33,145 bases of DNA. Source: Bulleidia sp. Its GTDB lineage: Bacteria > Bacillota_I > Bacilli_A > Erysipelotrichales > Erysipelotrichaceae. The stretch covers positions 1-33,145 of the forward strand of contig JAEDEK010000005.1 in assembly GCA_016293365.1 (NCBI GenBank), read 5' to 3'. Shown piece by piece: positions 15,132 to 23,539 of the stretch. The notes under the pieces were generated by a model, which worked only from the letters and a program-made list of their open reading frames with translations, was not told the DNA's origin and made no database searches. Within the stretch, counting starts at the first letter, position 1. Each line of letters opens with the position of its first letter. The position numbers and the translations under genes are program-made.

Positions 15132-15968
15132 ATGGCAATTGTAAAGTACAAGCCTACCACAAACGGACGCAGAAATATGTCCACTCTGGACAACAAGAGC
15201 AGACTGACAAAGTCTACTCCTGAAAAGTCTCTGCTCGCTCCATTACATGGTAAGGGTGGCCGTGGCAACACAGGTCGAATCACATCCCGTCATCAGGGCG
15301 GCGGTGTCAAGCAGAAGTACAGAATCGTTGACTTCAAGAGAAACAAGGACAATGTACCTGCAAAGGTAGCTGGTATCGAATACGATCCAAACAGAAATGC
15401 AAACATCGCTCTTCTCCACTATGTAGATGGTGAAAAGCGTTATATCATCTGCCCTGCAAACCTCAACGTTGGTGACACAGTCATCTCTGGTGAAGCAGTG
15501 GACATCAAGGTCGGTAACGCAATGCTGCTCAAGAACATCCCGGATGGTACTTTCGTTCACAATGTTGAACTGAAGGCTGGTAAGGGTGGTCAGCTGGCAA
15601 GATCTGCAGGCTGCTCCGCTCAGATCCTGGGTTCTGAAGGTGGCTTCGTCACACTGCGTCTTGCATCTGGTGAAGTAAGACGTGTTCATGACAACTGCCG
15701 TGCAACAGTCGGTGTTGTCGGTAACGGTGATTACTCCCTGATCAACTGGGGTAAGGCAGGACGTGTCAGACATATGGGTGTACGTCCACATGTAAGAGGT
15801 TCCGCTATGAACCCTGTAGATCATCCACACGGTGGTGGTGAAGGCAGACAGCCGGTAGGTCGTAAGTCTCCAATGACACCATGGGGCAAGAAGGCTATGG
15901 GCGTTAAGACTCGTGATCCTAAGGCTCAGTCCAACAAGTACATCGTAAGAAGAAGAAACGGAAAGTAA
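15132..15968 (+). CDS. rplB: 50S ribosomal protein L2
   Basis: L2 is required for subunit joining and supports the peptidyl transferase centre. The core motifs GRITSRHQGGG (near 48), GYSLINWGKAGR-type segment and VNPVDHPHGGGEG with its conserved histidine (about 220-233) are intact. Its 278 residues are standard. The binding site AAAAGGAA before the ATG at 15132 is weaker than for its neighbours. rpsS follows after 21 bases. Confidence 0.98.
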   Translation: MAIVKYKPTTNGRRNMSTLDNKSRLTKSTPEKSLLAPLHGKGGRGNTGRITSRHQGGGVKQKYRIVDFKRNKDNVPAKVAGIEYDPNRNANIALLHYVDGEKRYIICPANLNVGDTVISGEAVDIKVGNAMLLKNIPDGTFVHNVELKAGKGGQLARSAGCSAQILGSEGGFVTLRLASGEVRRVHDNCRATVGVVGNGDYSLINWGKAGRVRHMGVRPHVRGSAMNPVDHPHGGGEGRQPVGRKSPMTPWGKKAMGVKTRDPKAQSNKYIVRRRNGK

Positions 15969-15989
15969 GTTGAAAGGAGATATTGAGAA

Positions 15990-16262
15990 ATGTCAAGAAG
16001 TCTGAAAAAGGGCCCTTTCTGTGATGCATCCTTAATGAAGAAGGTTGAAGCACAGAATGCAGCCGGTAAGCACGAAGTAATCAAGACATGGTCCCGTCGT
16101 TCAACGATTTTCCCTAACTTCGTTGGACACACATTCGCTGTTCACAACGGTAAGGAACATGTTCCTGTATATGTTACAGAAGATATGGTCGGACATAAGC
16201 TCGGTGAATTCTCACCTACAAGAAAGTTCGGCGGTCACGGCGATGACAAGGCAACTAGATAA
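15990..16262 (+). CDS. rpsS: 30S ribosomal protein S19
   Basis: S19 pairs with S13 in the 30S head near the A-site finger. MSRSLKKGPFCDASL begins the protein, and IKTWSRRSTIFPNFVGHTFAVHNGKEHVPVY is the family core. The 90 residues are the usual length. It lies 21 bases after rplB and 17 before rplV, each gap holding a clear AGGAG-type site. Confidence 0.98.
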   Translation: MSRSLKKGPFCDASLMKKVEAQNAAGKHEVIKTWSRRSTIFPNFVGHTFAVHNGKEHVPVYVTEDMVGHKLGEFSPTRKFGGHGDDKATR

Positions 16263-16279
16263 AGGAGGAAACTGACAAG

Positions 16280-16615
16280 ATGGATGTAAAAGCAACCGCA
16301 AAGACTGTTCGTGTTACTCCTCGCAAGGCTCGTCTGGTCCTGGATCTGATCCGTGGAAAGAGCGTAGAAGAAGCACTTGCAATTCTGAAGTTCACACCGA
16401 ACAAGGCAGCTGCTGAAGCTTACAAGGTAGTCAAGAGCGCAGCTGCAAACGCAGTACACAACAATCAGCTGGATGAAAACAGCTTATATGTCAAGGCATG
16501 CTATGCTGACGAAGGCCTCGTTATGAAGAGATACATGCCAAGAGCTAGGGGAAATGCTTCCAGCATTTTCAAAAGAACAAGCCATATCACTGTTGTAGTC
16601 AGTGATGAAAGATAA
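16280..16615 (+). CDS. rplV: 50S ribosomal protein L22
   Basis: L22 spans the large subunit from surface to exit tunnel, where its hairpin (LVMKRYMPRARGNASS near 80-95) forms the constriction with L4; macrolide-resistance changes in other species fall there. The start VKATAKTVRVTPRKARLVLDLIRG is typical. Its 111 residues match the family. The ATG at 16280 follows AAAGGAGG. Confidence 0.98.
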   Translation: MDVKATAKTVRVTPRKARLVLDLIRGKSVEEALAILKFTPNKAAAEAYKVVKSAAANAVHNNQLDENSLYVKACYADEGLVMKRYMPRARGNASSIFKRTSHITVVVSDER

Positions 16616-16632
16616 GGGAGGAAGATCGGAAT

Positions 16633-17439
16633 ATGGGACAGAAAGTTAGTCCAATCGGTATGCGCGTAGGCGTCATTCGTGAATGGGATTCCAGATGGTA
16701 CGCAAACAAGGCTGATTTCGGAGATCTTCTGAACGAAGATAACAAGATCCGTACATTCCTGGATAAGGAACTCAAGGACGCATACATTTCCAGAGTTGAA
16801 ATCGAACGTACTGGAACAAAGGATGTCAAGGTCATCATCCGCTGCGCTCGTCCAGGTGCTGTCATCGGTAAGGCTGATGAAAACGGCAAGGACAACGCTG
16901 CAAAGTTAAGAGAAAAGCTTGCCAAGCTGACAAACGGCAAGAATGTAAAGATGGACATCGTTGCTGTAGGCAATCCTGATCTGGATGCTCGTCTTGTCGC
17001 AAGAAAGATCTGCGAACAGCTCGAAAACCGTCAGTCCTTCAGAATTGCTCAGAAGAAGGCAATTCAGCAGACAATGAGATCCGGTGCCAAGGGTATCAAG
17101 ACTCTGGCAAAAGGAAGACTCGGTGGTGCTGAAATCGCTCGTTCTGAAGGTTATTCCAGAGGTGTCGTACCGCTTCATACATTAAGAAGTGATATCGATT
17201 ACGCTTGTGAAGAAGCTCAGACAACATACGGCAAGCTCGGTGTTAAGGTCTGGATCTGCCGTGGAGAAGTTCTCCCAGGACAGATGGTAAAGGAACCTGA
17301 AGCCCCAGCACATGCAAAGTCTGACAGAAGAAACGGTCGTCGTAATGACAGAAGAAACTCCGGTAGAGGAAACCGTCGTAACGACTCCCGTAGAGAAGCA
17401 GCTCCTGCAGCTGCTCCAGCAGAAGGAGGTAACGACTGA
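16633..17439 (+). CDS. rpsC: 30S ribosomal protein S3 with a long basic C-terminal tail
   Basis: S3 forms part of the mRNA entry channel. MGQKVSPIGMRVGVIREWDS opens the protein, the KH domain follows with the GAVIGK segment near residues 75-80, and LGVKVWICRGEVLPG ends the conserved part at about residue 217. The total is 268 residues against about 215-220 in many Bacillota. The extra 45-50 residues are an Arg/Asn-rich run (RRNGRRNDRRN...) followed by an Ala/Pro segment, probably disordered and RNA-binding. Two bases separate the stop from rplP. Confidence 0.97.
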   Translation: MGQKVSPIGMRVGVIREWDSRWYANKADFGDLLNEDNKIRTFLDKELKDAYISRVEIERTGTKDVKVIIRCARPGAVIGKADENGKDNAAKLREKLAKLTNGKNVKMDIVAVGNPDLDARLVARKICEQLENRQSFRIAQKKAIQQTMRSGAKGIKTLAKGRLGGAEIARSEGYSRGVVPLHTLRSDIDYACEEAQTTYGKLGVKVWICRGEVLPGQMVKEPEAPAHAKSDRRNGRRNDRRNSGRGNRRNDSRREAAPAAAPAEGGND

Positions 17440-17441
17440 TT

Positions 17442-17861
17442 ATGTTAATGCCTAACAGAACCAAGTACAGAAGACCTCATCGTCTTTCCTACGAAGGCCG
17501 CGCTAAGGCTGGTCGTGAACTTGCTTTCGGTCAGTATGGCCTGGTAGCAGATGAAGGTGCTTATGTAAGCAGCAACCAGCTGGAAGCTGCGCGTGTAGCC
17601 ATGACACGTTATATGAACCGTGGCGGTAAGGTATGGATTAAGGTATTCCCTCAGTTATCCAAGACAGCCAAGCCACTTGGTGTTCGTCAGGGTTCCGGTA
17701 AGGGTGCTCCAGACCATTGGGTAGCAGTTGTCCAGAAGGGTAGAATTCTCTTCGAAGTTGCTGGTGTTCCTGAAGAAGTTGCTCGCGAAGCACTCAGACT
17801 GGCAGCTAACAAGCTCTGCGTTAAGACCCGCTTTGTTATGAGAAGCGAGGAGGCTAAGTAA
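17442..17861 (+). CDS. rplP: 50S ribosomal protein L16
   Basis: L16 helps position the A-site tRNA elbow and is a late assembly protein. The sequence starts MLMPNRTKYRRPHR, matching the usual MLMP start, so I keep the ATG at 17442 over the one at 17448. GKGAPDHWVAVV, just after a GSGK turn, is the conserved loop. Length is 139 residues. Its ribosome binding site AAGGAGG lies inside the end of rpsC. Confidence 0.98.
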   Translation: MLMPNRTKYRRPHRLSYEGRAKAGRELAFGQYGLVADEGAYVSSNQLEAARVAMTRYMNRGGKVWIKVFPQLSKTAKPLGVRQGSGKGAPDHWVAVVQKGRILFEVAGVPEEVAREALRLAANKLCVKTRFVMRSEEAK

Positions 17862-17863
17862 TC

Positions 17864-18067
17864 ATGAACGTTAAAGAAGTCAGAGACCTCAGCAATGAAG
17901 AGCTCGAAAAGGAAGTCGTATCACTGAAGGAAGAACTGTATGAACTGAGATTTGCTCAGGCTACAGGCACTCTTGAAAATCCGGCTCGTATCAGAGAAGT
18001 CCGTAAGACAATCGCAAGAATCAAGACAGTTATTACTGAACGTAAGAACGCTCAGTCTGCTGAATAA
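17864..18067 (+). CDS. rpmC: 50S ribosomal protein L29
   Basis: L29 is a small helical hairpin at the tunnel exit beside L23. MNVKEVRDLSNEELEKEV and LRFAQATGTLENPARIREVRK are diagnostic. It has 67 residues, starts two bases after rplP using GAGGAGG within that gene, and is followed by rpsQ after 14 bases. Confidence 0.97.
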   Translation: MNVKEVRDLSNEELEKEVVSLKEELYELRFAQATGTLENPARIREVRKTIARIKTVITERKNAQSAE

Positions 18068-18081
18068 GGGAGGGCTAGAAA

Positions 18082-18345
18082 ATGGCAGAAAGAAACGCAC
18101 GTAAGGTCCTTCGCGGAGTAGTAGTCTCCGATAAGATGGATAAGACAATCGTCGTAGAGATCGCAACATCCAAGGCTGACCCTAAATATGGCAGACATGT
18201 AAAGTTCTCTACAAAGTTCAAGGTACATGATGAAAACAATGAAGCTAAGAAGGGTGACGTTGTTGAAGTTATGGAAACAAGACCTTTATCAAAGGATAAG
18301 CACTTCCGTCTGGTAAAGATCATTGAAAAGGCAGTTATTCTTTAA
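18082..18345 (+). CDS. rpsQ: 30S ribosomal protein S17
   Basis: S17 is a primary 16S rRNA-binding protein with an OB fold. RKVLRGVVVSDKMDKTIVVEI starts the fold, and GDVVEVMETRPLSKDKHFRLVKI is the signature region near residues 53-75. It is 87 residues long, the usual size, and lies between rpmC and rplN in the standard spc order. Confidence 0.97.
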   Translation: MAERNARKVLRGVVVSDKMDKTIVVEIATSKADPKYGRHVKFSTKFKVHDENNEAKKGDVVEVMETRPLSKDKHFRLVKIIEKAVIL

Positions 18346-18366
18346 TAGGCACAGGAGGTAGAAAGC

Positions 18367-18735
18367 ATGATTCAGAACGAAAGCAGATTGAATGTCGCTG
18401 ATAACACTGGTGCCAAGGAATTACTGGTAATCAGATGCTTAGGCGGCTCCAAGCGCAAGACAGCTACAATCGGTGATATCGTTGTATGCGCAGTCAAGAG
18501 CGCTTCTCCTAACGGTTCTGTAAAGGCCGGACAGGTAGTTAAGGCAGTCATTGCACGCACAGTATATGGTATTCGTCGTGAAAACGGTTCTTATATCAAG
18601 TTTGACGACAATGCAGCTGTCATCATCAAGGATGATGGAACACCGGTCGGAACACGTATCTTCGGTCCGGTAGCAAGAGAACTTCGTGACAAGGGTTACA
18701 TGAAGATTGTTTCCCTGGCACCGGAAGTACTGTAA
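18367..18735 (+). CDS. rplN: 50S ribosomal protein L14
   Basis: L14 forms an intersubunit bridge and binds L19. MIQNESRLNVADNTGAKELL and the GSVKAGQVVKAVIVRT-like segment (here KAVIARTVYG) are typical, and the protein ends EVL, as most L14 do. The 122 residues are exact family length. ACAGGAGG precedes the ATG at 18367. Confidence 0.98.
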   Translation: MIQNESRLNVADNTGAKELLVIRCLGGSKRKTATIGDIVVCAVKSASPNGSVKAGQVVKAVIARTVYGIRRENGSYIKFDDNAAVIIKDDGTPVGTRIFGPVARELRDKGYMKIVSLAPEVL

Positions 18736-18746
18736 GGAGGCCGGAT

Positions 18747-19070
18747 ATGAAGATCAAGACAGGTGATACAGTAAAAGTTATCAGCGGTCATTACAAGGGA
18801 ACAGTTTCCGAAGTAAAGTCCGTAGATCCTAAGAAGAACAAGATCATCGTTGAAGGTGTCAACATGATCAAGAAGTCCTTAAAGCCAAGTCAGGTAAACC
18901 CTGAAGGTGGCATCGTAGAAACAGAGGCTCCAATTGATGCTTCCAACGTTATGCTCTACGATAAGAAGGCAAAGCAGGCCGGAAGAGTCGGTTACAAGGT
19001 AAACGACAAGGGCGTGAAGGTTAGAGTCTTCAAGAAGTCCGGCAACGAAGTCAAGGAGGCTAAGAAGTAA
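18747..19070 (+). CDS. rplX: 50S ribosomal protein L24
   Basis: L24 nucleates 50S assembly. The KOW motif is seen in VKVISGHYKGTVSEVKSVD (9-27), followed by VEGVNMIKKSLKPSQ and the EAPIDASNVMLYD segment. It has 107 residues. Its stop codon shares one base with the rplE start (TAATG at 19068-19072), a tight translational coupling. Confidence 0.97.
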   Translation: MKIKTGDTVKVISGHYKGTVSEVKSVDPKKNKIIVEGVNMIKKSLKPSQVNPEGGIVETEAPIDASNVMLYDKKAKQAGRVGYKVNDKGVKVRVFKKSGNEVKEAKK

Positions 19071-19609
19071 TGAACCGTCTTCAGGAAAAGTACAATGAAA
19101 CAGTAAAGCCTTCTCTGATGAAGGAATACAACTACTCCAGCGTTATGGAATGCCCAAAGCTGGTCAAGGTTGTAATCAACATGGGTGTCGGTGATGCCAT
19201 TGCTAATGCAAAGGCACTGGATGAAGCCTATGAAGAAATGACTCTGATCGCAGGTCAGAAGCCGGTCATCACAAAGGCGAAGAAGTCCATTGCTAACTTC
19301 AAGCTTCGTGAAGGAATGAGCATCGGATGCAAGGTTACTCTGCGTGGTGAAAGAATGTATGAATTCCTAGATAAGTTATTCAACATCTCCCTGCCACGAG
19401 TCAGAGACTTCCATGGTGTTTCCAACACAGCATTCGACGGACGTGGTAACTATACACTCGGCGTTAAGGAACAGCTGATCTTCCCTGAAATCAACTTCGA
19501 TAAGGTCAGCAAGGTCAGAGGTATGGACATCGTCATCGTCACAACAGCTAAGACAAACAAGGAAGCTCATTCCTTACTGAAGGGTCTTGGCATGCCATTT
19601 GCGAAGTAA
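19070..19609 (+). CDS. rplE: 50S ribosomal protein L5
   Basis: L5 binds 5S rRNA and contacts P-site tRNA. The sequence shows VVINMGVGDA near residue 36, the GQKPVITKAKKSIANFKLREGMSIGCKVTLRG block, and the ending of FPEI...GMDIVIVTTAKT...LLKGLGMPF. At 179 residues it is normal. It overlaps rplX by one base and is followed by rpsN after 17 bases. Confidence 0.98.
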   Translation: MNRLQEKYNETVKPSLMKEYNYSSVMECPKLVKVVINMGVGDAIANAKALDEAYEEMTLIAGQKPVITKAKKSIANFKLREGMSIGCKVTLRGERMYEFLDKLFNISLPRVRDFHGVSNTAFDGRGNYTLGVKEQLIFPEINFDKVSKVRGMDIVIVTTAKTNKEAHSLLKGLGMPFAK

Positions 19610-19626
19610 TCAGGAGGAGAACATTC

Positions 19627-19812
19627 ATGGCTAAGACAAGTTTAAAGGTTAAGCAGTCCCGTCCTGCAAAGTTCTCCACACGCGAGTACACTCGCTGCGA
19701 GATCTGTGGACGTCCACACTCAGTATTAAGAAAGTACAAGGTTTGCCGTATCTGCTTCAGAGAACTCGCTTACAAGGGCGAAATTCCTGGTGTTAAGAAG
19801 GCAAGCTGGTAA
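19627..19812 (+). CDS. rpsN: 30S ribosomal protein S14, zinc-binding type
   Basis: This short 61-residue S14 carries the zinc knuckle Cys24, Cys27, Cys40 and Cys43 (CEIC...CRIC), so it is the zinc-dependent C+ form rather than the longer zinc-free paralogue used under zinc limitation. It lies in the standard place between rplE and rpsH with AGGAGG upstream. Confidence 0.98.
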   Translation: MAKTSLKVKQSRPAKFSTREYTRCEICGRPHSVLRKYKVCRICFRELAYKGEIPGVKKASW

Positions 19813-19830
19813 GAAGGAGGAAGCGCGATT

Positions 19831-20232
19831 ATGAATATGACAGATCCAATTGCAGATATGCTCACAAGAATCCGTAATGGTGTTCAGGCTAACATGTCCG
19901 CTGTAGATGTAACTCCTTGTTCCAAGGTCAAGGTTGAAATTGCCAAGATCCTGAAGAAGGAAGGTTACATTGATAACTACGCTGTTGAAGGCGAGGGTAT
20001 CGAAAAGAAAATCGTCGTTACTCTGAAGTATGGTCCTCGTGGTGAAAAGGTCATCACAGGAATCAAGAGAATCTCCAAGCCAGGTCTTCGTGTATATGCC
20101 AAGGGCGATAATCTGCCTAAGGTTCTCAATGGCTTAGGAGTTGCCATCATCTCCACATCCAACGGAATGATGACAGACCGTGAAGCACGCAAGCAGCACA
20201 TCGGCGGTGAAGTCATCGCTTATGTCTGGTAA
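19831..20232 (+). CDS. rpsH: 30S ribosomal protein S8
   Basis: S8 binds the central domain of 16S rRNA and, in E. coli, represses the spc operon. DPIADMLTRIRNG near the start, and the ending STSNGMMTDREARKQHIGGEVIAYVW, are diagnostic. It has 133 residues. The start at 19831 follows GAAGGAGG; a second ATG six bases on is too far from that site to be preferred. Confidence 0.98.
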   Translation: MNMTDPIADMLTRIRNGVQANMSAVDVTPCSKVKVEIAKILKKEGYIDNYAVEGEGIEKKIVVTLKYGPRGEKVITGIKRISKPGLRVYAKGDNLPKVLNGLGVAIISTSNGMMTDREARKQHIGGEVIAYVW

Positions 20233-20254
20233 TCAGGGAAAGGAATAAAATTGA

Positions 20255-20803
20255 ATGTCACGTATCGGAAATAAAACGATTACCATTCCTGAAGGCGTTG
20301 AAATCAACGTAGCTGAAGGCAATGAAGTGACTGTAAAGGGACCTAAGGGAACTCTGACAAAGACATTCTCCCCATTGATGGACATTGTCATCGATGCAGG
20401 TATCATTACAGTCAAGCGTCCAAATGACGAAAAAACAACAAAGCAGTTACACGGAACAACACGTGCATTACTTGCTACAATGGTTGAAGGTGTATCCAAG
20501 GGTTACACAAAGACATTGAAGATTGTCGGTATCGGTTACCGTTGCGCATTAAAGGGCAGCACACTGACACTGAACGTTGGTTACTCTCATGAAGTTAACA
20601 TTGAAGTTCCAGCAAATGTTACAGTAACAGTACCTGATACAACAACAATCACTGTTACAGGTATTGACAAGCAGGATGTTGGTCAGTTCGCTGCAGTTGT
20701 AAGAGCAGTCAAGAAGCCAGAACCATACGGTGGAAAGGGTATTCGTTATGTTGATGAAGTTGTCCGTCGTAAGGAAGGTAAGACAGCTGCGTCCAAAAAA
20801 TAA
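20255..20803 (+). CDS. rplF: 50S ribosomal protein L6
   Basis: L6 lies near the factor-binding site by the sarcin-ricin loop. MSRIGNKTITIPEGVEI and VKGPKGTL occur at the start, and the second repeat ends with EPYGGKGIRYVDEVVRRKEGK. The 182 residues are slightly above the usual 178. The binding site is GGGAAAGGA, somewhat weaker than its neighbours have. Confidence 0.98.
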   Translation: MSRIGNKTITIPEGVEINVAEGNEVTVKGPKGTLTKTFSPLMDIVIDAGIITVKRPNDEKTTKQLHGTTRALLATMVEGVSKGYTKTLKIVGIGYRCALKGSTLTLNVGYSHEVNIEVPANVTVTVPDTTTITVTGIDKQDVGQFAAVVRAVKKPEPYGGKGIRYVDEVVRRKEGKTAASKK

Positions 20804-20824
20804 TGGGAAGGAGAGAGTAAGAAC

Positions 20825-21181
20825 ATGCTGAAATTACAGAATAGAAATGAAGAACGTATTCGTCGTCATAAGCGTGTACGTCGAGTAGTCAGCGGAACTC
20901 CCGACTGCCCAAGATTAAATGTGTTCCGTTCCAATGCACACATCTATGCTCAGGTCATTGATGATACAAAGGGAACAACACTGTGTTCCGCAAGCTCCCT
21001 CGAACTGAAGCTTGAAAACGGTGGAAACATCGAAGCTGCCAAGAAGGTAGGCGAGGCTGTTGCCAAGAAGTGCCTCGAAGCCGGTATCGAAGCTGTACGC
21101 TTTGACCGTGGCGGTTATGTATATCACGGAAGAGTCCAGGCACTGGCTGATGCTGCCAGAGAAGCAGGACTGAAGTTCTAA
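20825..21181 (+). CDS. rplR: 50S ribosomal protein L18
   Basis: L18 binds 5S rRNA together with L5. The basic N-terminus (RNEERIRRHKRVRR), LNVFRSNAHIYAQVIDD and the ending FDRGGYVYHGRVQALADAAREAGLKF match the family closely. Length is 118 residues, standard. rpsE starts 15 bases downstream. Confidence 0.98.
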   Translation: MLKLQNRNEERIRRHKRVRRVVSGTPDCPRLNVFRSNAHIYAQVIDDTKGTTLCSASSLELKLENGGNIEAAKKVGEAVAKKCLEAGIEAVRFDRGGYVYHGRVQALADAAREAGLKF

Positions 21182-21196
21182 GGAAGGAGAAGATCA

Positions 21197-21766
21197 ATGC
21201 CAACAGAAATGAATACAGCACGTCCGGAAAAGAATTCTGAACGTGGCCAGCGTAACGCTCGTAAGCCTTTCAAGAAGCGTGAACCAAAAGAATTCGACAG
21301 CGTAGTCGTCTCCATCAACCGTGTATCCAAGACAACAAAGGGTGGACGTACAATGCGTTTCTCCGCTCTGGTTGTTGTAGGTGACCATAAGGGCCGTATC
21401 GGATTTGGAATGGGTAAGGCAACAGAAGTTCCAGATGCTATCCGTAAGGCTGAAGAAGCTGCTAACAAGAACGTGTTCAGAGTCAACCTTGTTGAAGGCA
21501 CAAGAACTGTTCCACATGCAGTAAAGACAACTCATGGTTCAAGTACAGTATTCCTCGCTCCTGCTGCTCCAGGTACTGGAGTTATCGCAGGTGGTGCGGT
21601 TCGTAACATTCTTGAACTTGCAGGTGTAGCCGATGTTCTTTCCAAGGTGATCGGTTCCCGTACATCTGTAAACGTTGTCTACGCAACTCTTGCTGCTCTT
21701 AAGGAAATGAGAACAGTTGAAGAAATTGCAAAGATCCGCGGCAAGAAGGTTGCCGAAATCAGATAA
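21197..21766 (+). CDS. rpsE: 30S ribosomal protein S5
   Basis: S5 is needed for decoding accuracy and lines the mRNA entry tunnel. The core is VVSINRVSKTTKGGRTMRFSALVVVGD, then GFGMGKATEVPDAIRKA and VFLAPAAPGTGVIAGG. A lysine- and arginine-rich N-terminal extension of about 35 residues brings it to 189, longer than the usual 166. The next gene is rplO, 14 bases on, with no rpmD between them. Confidence 0.97.
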   Translation: MPTEMNTARPEKNSERGQRNARKPFKKREPKEFDSVVVSINRVSKTTKGGRTMRFSALVVVGDHKGRIGFGMGKATEVPDAIRKAEEAANKNVFRVNLVEGTRTVPHAVKTTHGSSTVFLAPAAPGTGVIAGGAVRNILELAGVADVLSKVIGSRTSVNVVYATLAALKEMRTVEEIAKIRGKKVAEIR

Positions 21767-21780
21767 GGAGGAGCTCTGTT

Positions 21781-22221
21781 ATGAAACTGAATGAACTGAA
21801 AGCGACTGATGGAGCACGCTTCACAAAGAAGAGAATCGGACGTGGCCAGGGCTCCGGCACTGGTAAGACATCCGGTAAGGGTCAGAAGGGTCAGAACTCC
21901 AGATCCGGCGGCGGTGTAGCAATCGGATTTGAAGGCGGCCAGACACCTTTCTTCAAGAGAATGCCAAAGAGAGGCTTCACAAACTATACACGTAAGGAAT
22001 ACGCTATCATCAACGTTGCAGATCTCAACAGATTTGAAGACGGTGTTACAGTCGACTATGAAGCACTGAAGGCTGCTGGTCTGCTGAAAAAGCACCTCGA
22101 TGGCGTAAAGGTTCTTGGTGGCGGTAAGCTGGAAAAGAAACTGACAGTTAAGGCTGAAAAGTTCTCCGCTACTGCAGTCAAGGCAATCGAAGAAGCAGGC
22201 GGAACAGTAGAGGTACTGTAA
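21781..22221 (+). CDS. rplO: 50S ribosomal protein L15
   Basis: L15 is a late-assembly protein deep in the 50S. The glycine-rich N-terminal extension (RIGRGQGSGTGKTSGKGQKGQNSRSGGG-type repeat pattern, residues 19-46) and the FEGGQTPFFKRMPKRGF motif are clear. It is 146 residues long. It comes directly after rpsE, where rpmD would usually intervene, and secY starts two bases after it. Confidence 0.97.
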   Translation: MKLNELKATDGARFTKKRIGRGQGSGTGKTSGKGQKGQNSRSGGGVAIGFEGGQTPFFKRMPKRGFTNYTRKEYAIINVADLNRFEDGVTVDYEALKAAGLLKKHLDGVKVLGGGKLEKKLTVKAEKFSATAVKAIEEAGGTVEVL

Positions 22222-22223
22222 TC

Positions 22224-23507
22224 ATGATGCACACGTTCGTCAGCTTGCTGAAGAACAAGGATACTCGTAAGAAGATCCTGTTCACTCTGGCAATGCTGCT
22301 GATCTATCGCATCGGATCTGCTATTCCTGTTCCGGGTGTTGATGCCAATGCACTTGCTTCCCAGATTTCCGACAACTCCATCCTGAGCATGATGAATCTG
22401 CTCGGTGGTGGTGCACTGGAAAGACTGAGCCTGTTCGCAATGGGTGTTACACCTTACATTACTGCAAGCATTATCATTCAGCTGCTGTCCATGGACGTCA
22501 TTCCTGCTCTGACAGAAATGACAAAATCCGGACAGGCCGGCAGAATGAAGATGGAAAAGATTACCCGTTACCTTGGAGTTGTCCTGTCATTTGTGCAGGC
22601 AACTTCCCTGGTTTACGGTTTCGATGTACAGTATCAGGTTCTTGAAAACGCCAATCTCTCCGGTTACCTGTATACGGCAACTGTCATGACTGCCGGCACA
22701 ATGTTCCTGGTATGGCTGGGCGACAGGATTTCCATGCATGGTATCGGTAACGGTCTTTCCGTTATTATCTTTGCAGGTATTGTTTCCAACATGCCATCCA
22801 CATTTGTACAGGTATTCAAGGTACTGGCAGGCGGAACAACACAGGGTGAAATGTTCAATGGTATTCTGCAGTTTGCTCTGTTCTGTCTGATGTATCTTGC
22901 GATCATCATCTTCGTCATTGTTATGGAGACTGCGGTGCGTAAGATTCCGATCCAGTATACAAACGGTACAACTGTCAGAAGCGGTGCGGATATTACGTTC
23001 CTCCCGCTCAAGATCAACAGTGCATCTGTTATTCCGGTCATTTTTGCTCAGTCCATTATGACTGCTCCGCAGATTATCATCAGCTTCTTCAATACAGATC
23101 TTTACAACACATTAAGTAATTTCCTGTCATTGAGCAAGCCGATGGGACTGACAATCTATGCAGTTCTGACAGTCCTGTTCACATTCTTCTATACGGATCT
23201 TCAGGTTGATCCTGAACGTATTGCTGAAAACCTTGGCAAGAGCGGTGCTTACATTCCTGGCATTCGTCCTGGTAATGAAACAAAGACCTATCTGAAAAAG
23301 GTTCTGAACAGAATCACTGTACTTGGTGCTGCAGGCCTGACATTTGTAGCAGTAATTCCATATCTGCTGCCAATGGTGACTTCACTTCCTTCCAGCATTT
23401 CAATCGGCGGTACCGGTATCATTATCGTTGTCGGTGTTGCGATGGAAACAATGAATCAGCTGAAAGGACAATTAACACAAAAACAGTATCACGGATTCCT
23501 GAATTGA
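22224..23507 (+). CDS. secY: protein translocase subunit SecY
   Basis: SecY is the channel of the Sec pathway, with ten membrane helices. The start LLKNKDTRKKILFTLAMLLIYRIGSAIPVPGVD is typical. The plug and helix 2 region (NLLGGGALERLSLFAMGVTPYITASIIIQLL) and the cytoplasmic loop GIRPGNET follow. At 427 residues it is complete. Two in-frame ATGs start it; I take the first, with AGAGG ten bases ahead inside rplO. It exports, among others, the lipoproteins encoded earlier in the window. Confidence 0.98.
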   Translation: MMHTFVSLLKNKDTRKKILFTLAMLLIYRIGSAIPVPGVDANALASQISDNSILSMMNLLGGGALERLSLFAMGVTPYITASIIIQLLSMDVIPALTEMTKSGQAGRMKMEKITRYLGVVLSFVQATSLVYGFDVQYQVLENANLSGYLYTATVMTAGTMFLVWLGDRISMHGIGNGLSVIIFAGIVSNMPSTFVQVFKVLAGGTTQGEMFNGILQFALFCLMYLAIIIFVIVMETAVRKIPIQYTNGTTVRSGADITFLPLKINSASVIPVIFAQSIMTAPQIIISFFNTDLYNTLSNFLSLSKPMGLTIYAVLTVLFTFFYTDLQVDPERIAENLGKSGAYIPGIRPGNETKTYLKKVLNRITVLGAAGLTFVAVIPYLLPMVTSLPSSISIGGTGIIIVVGVAMETMNQLKGQLTQKQYHGFLN

Positions 23508-23539
23508 TATTATAATCAATTTAACGGAGGAGATACATT

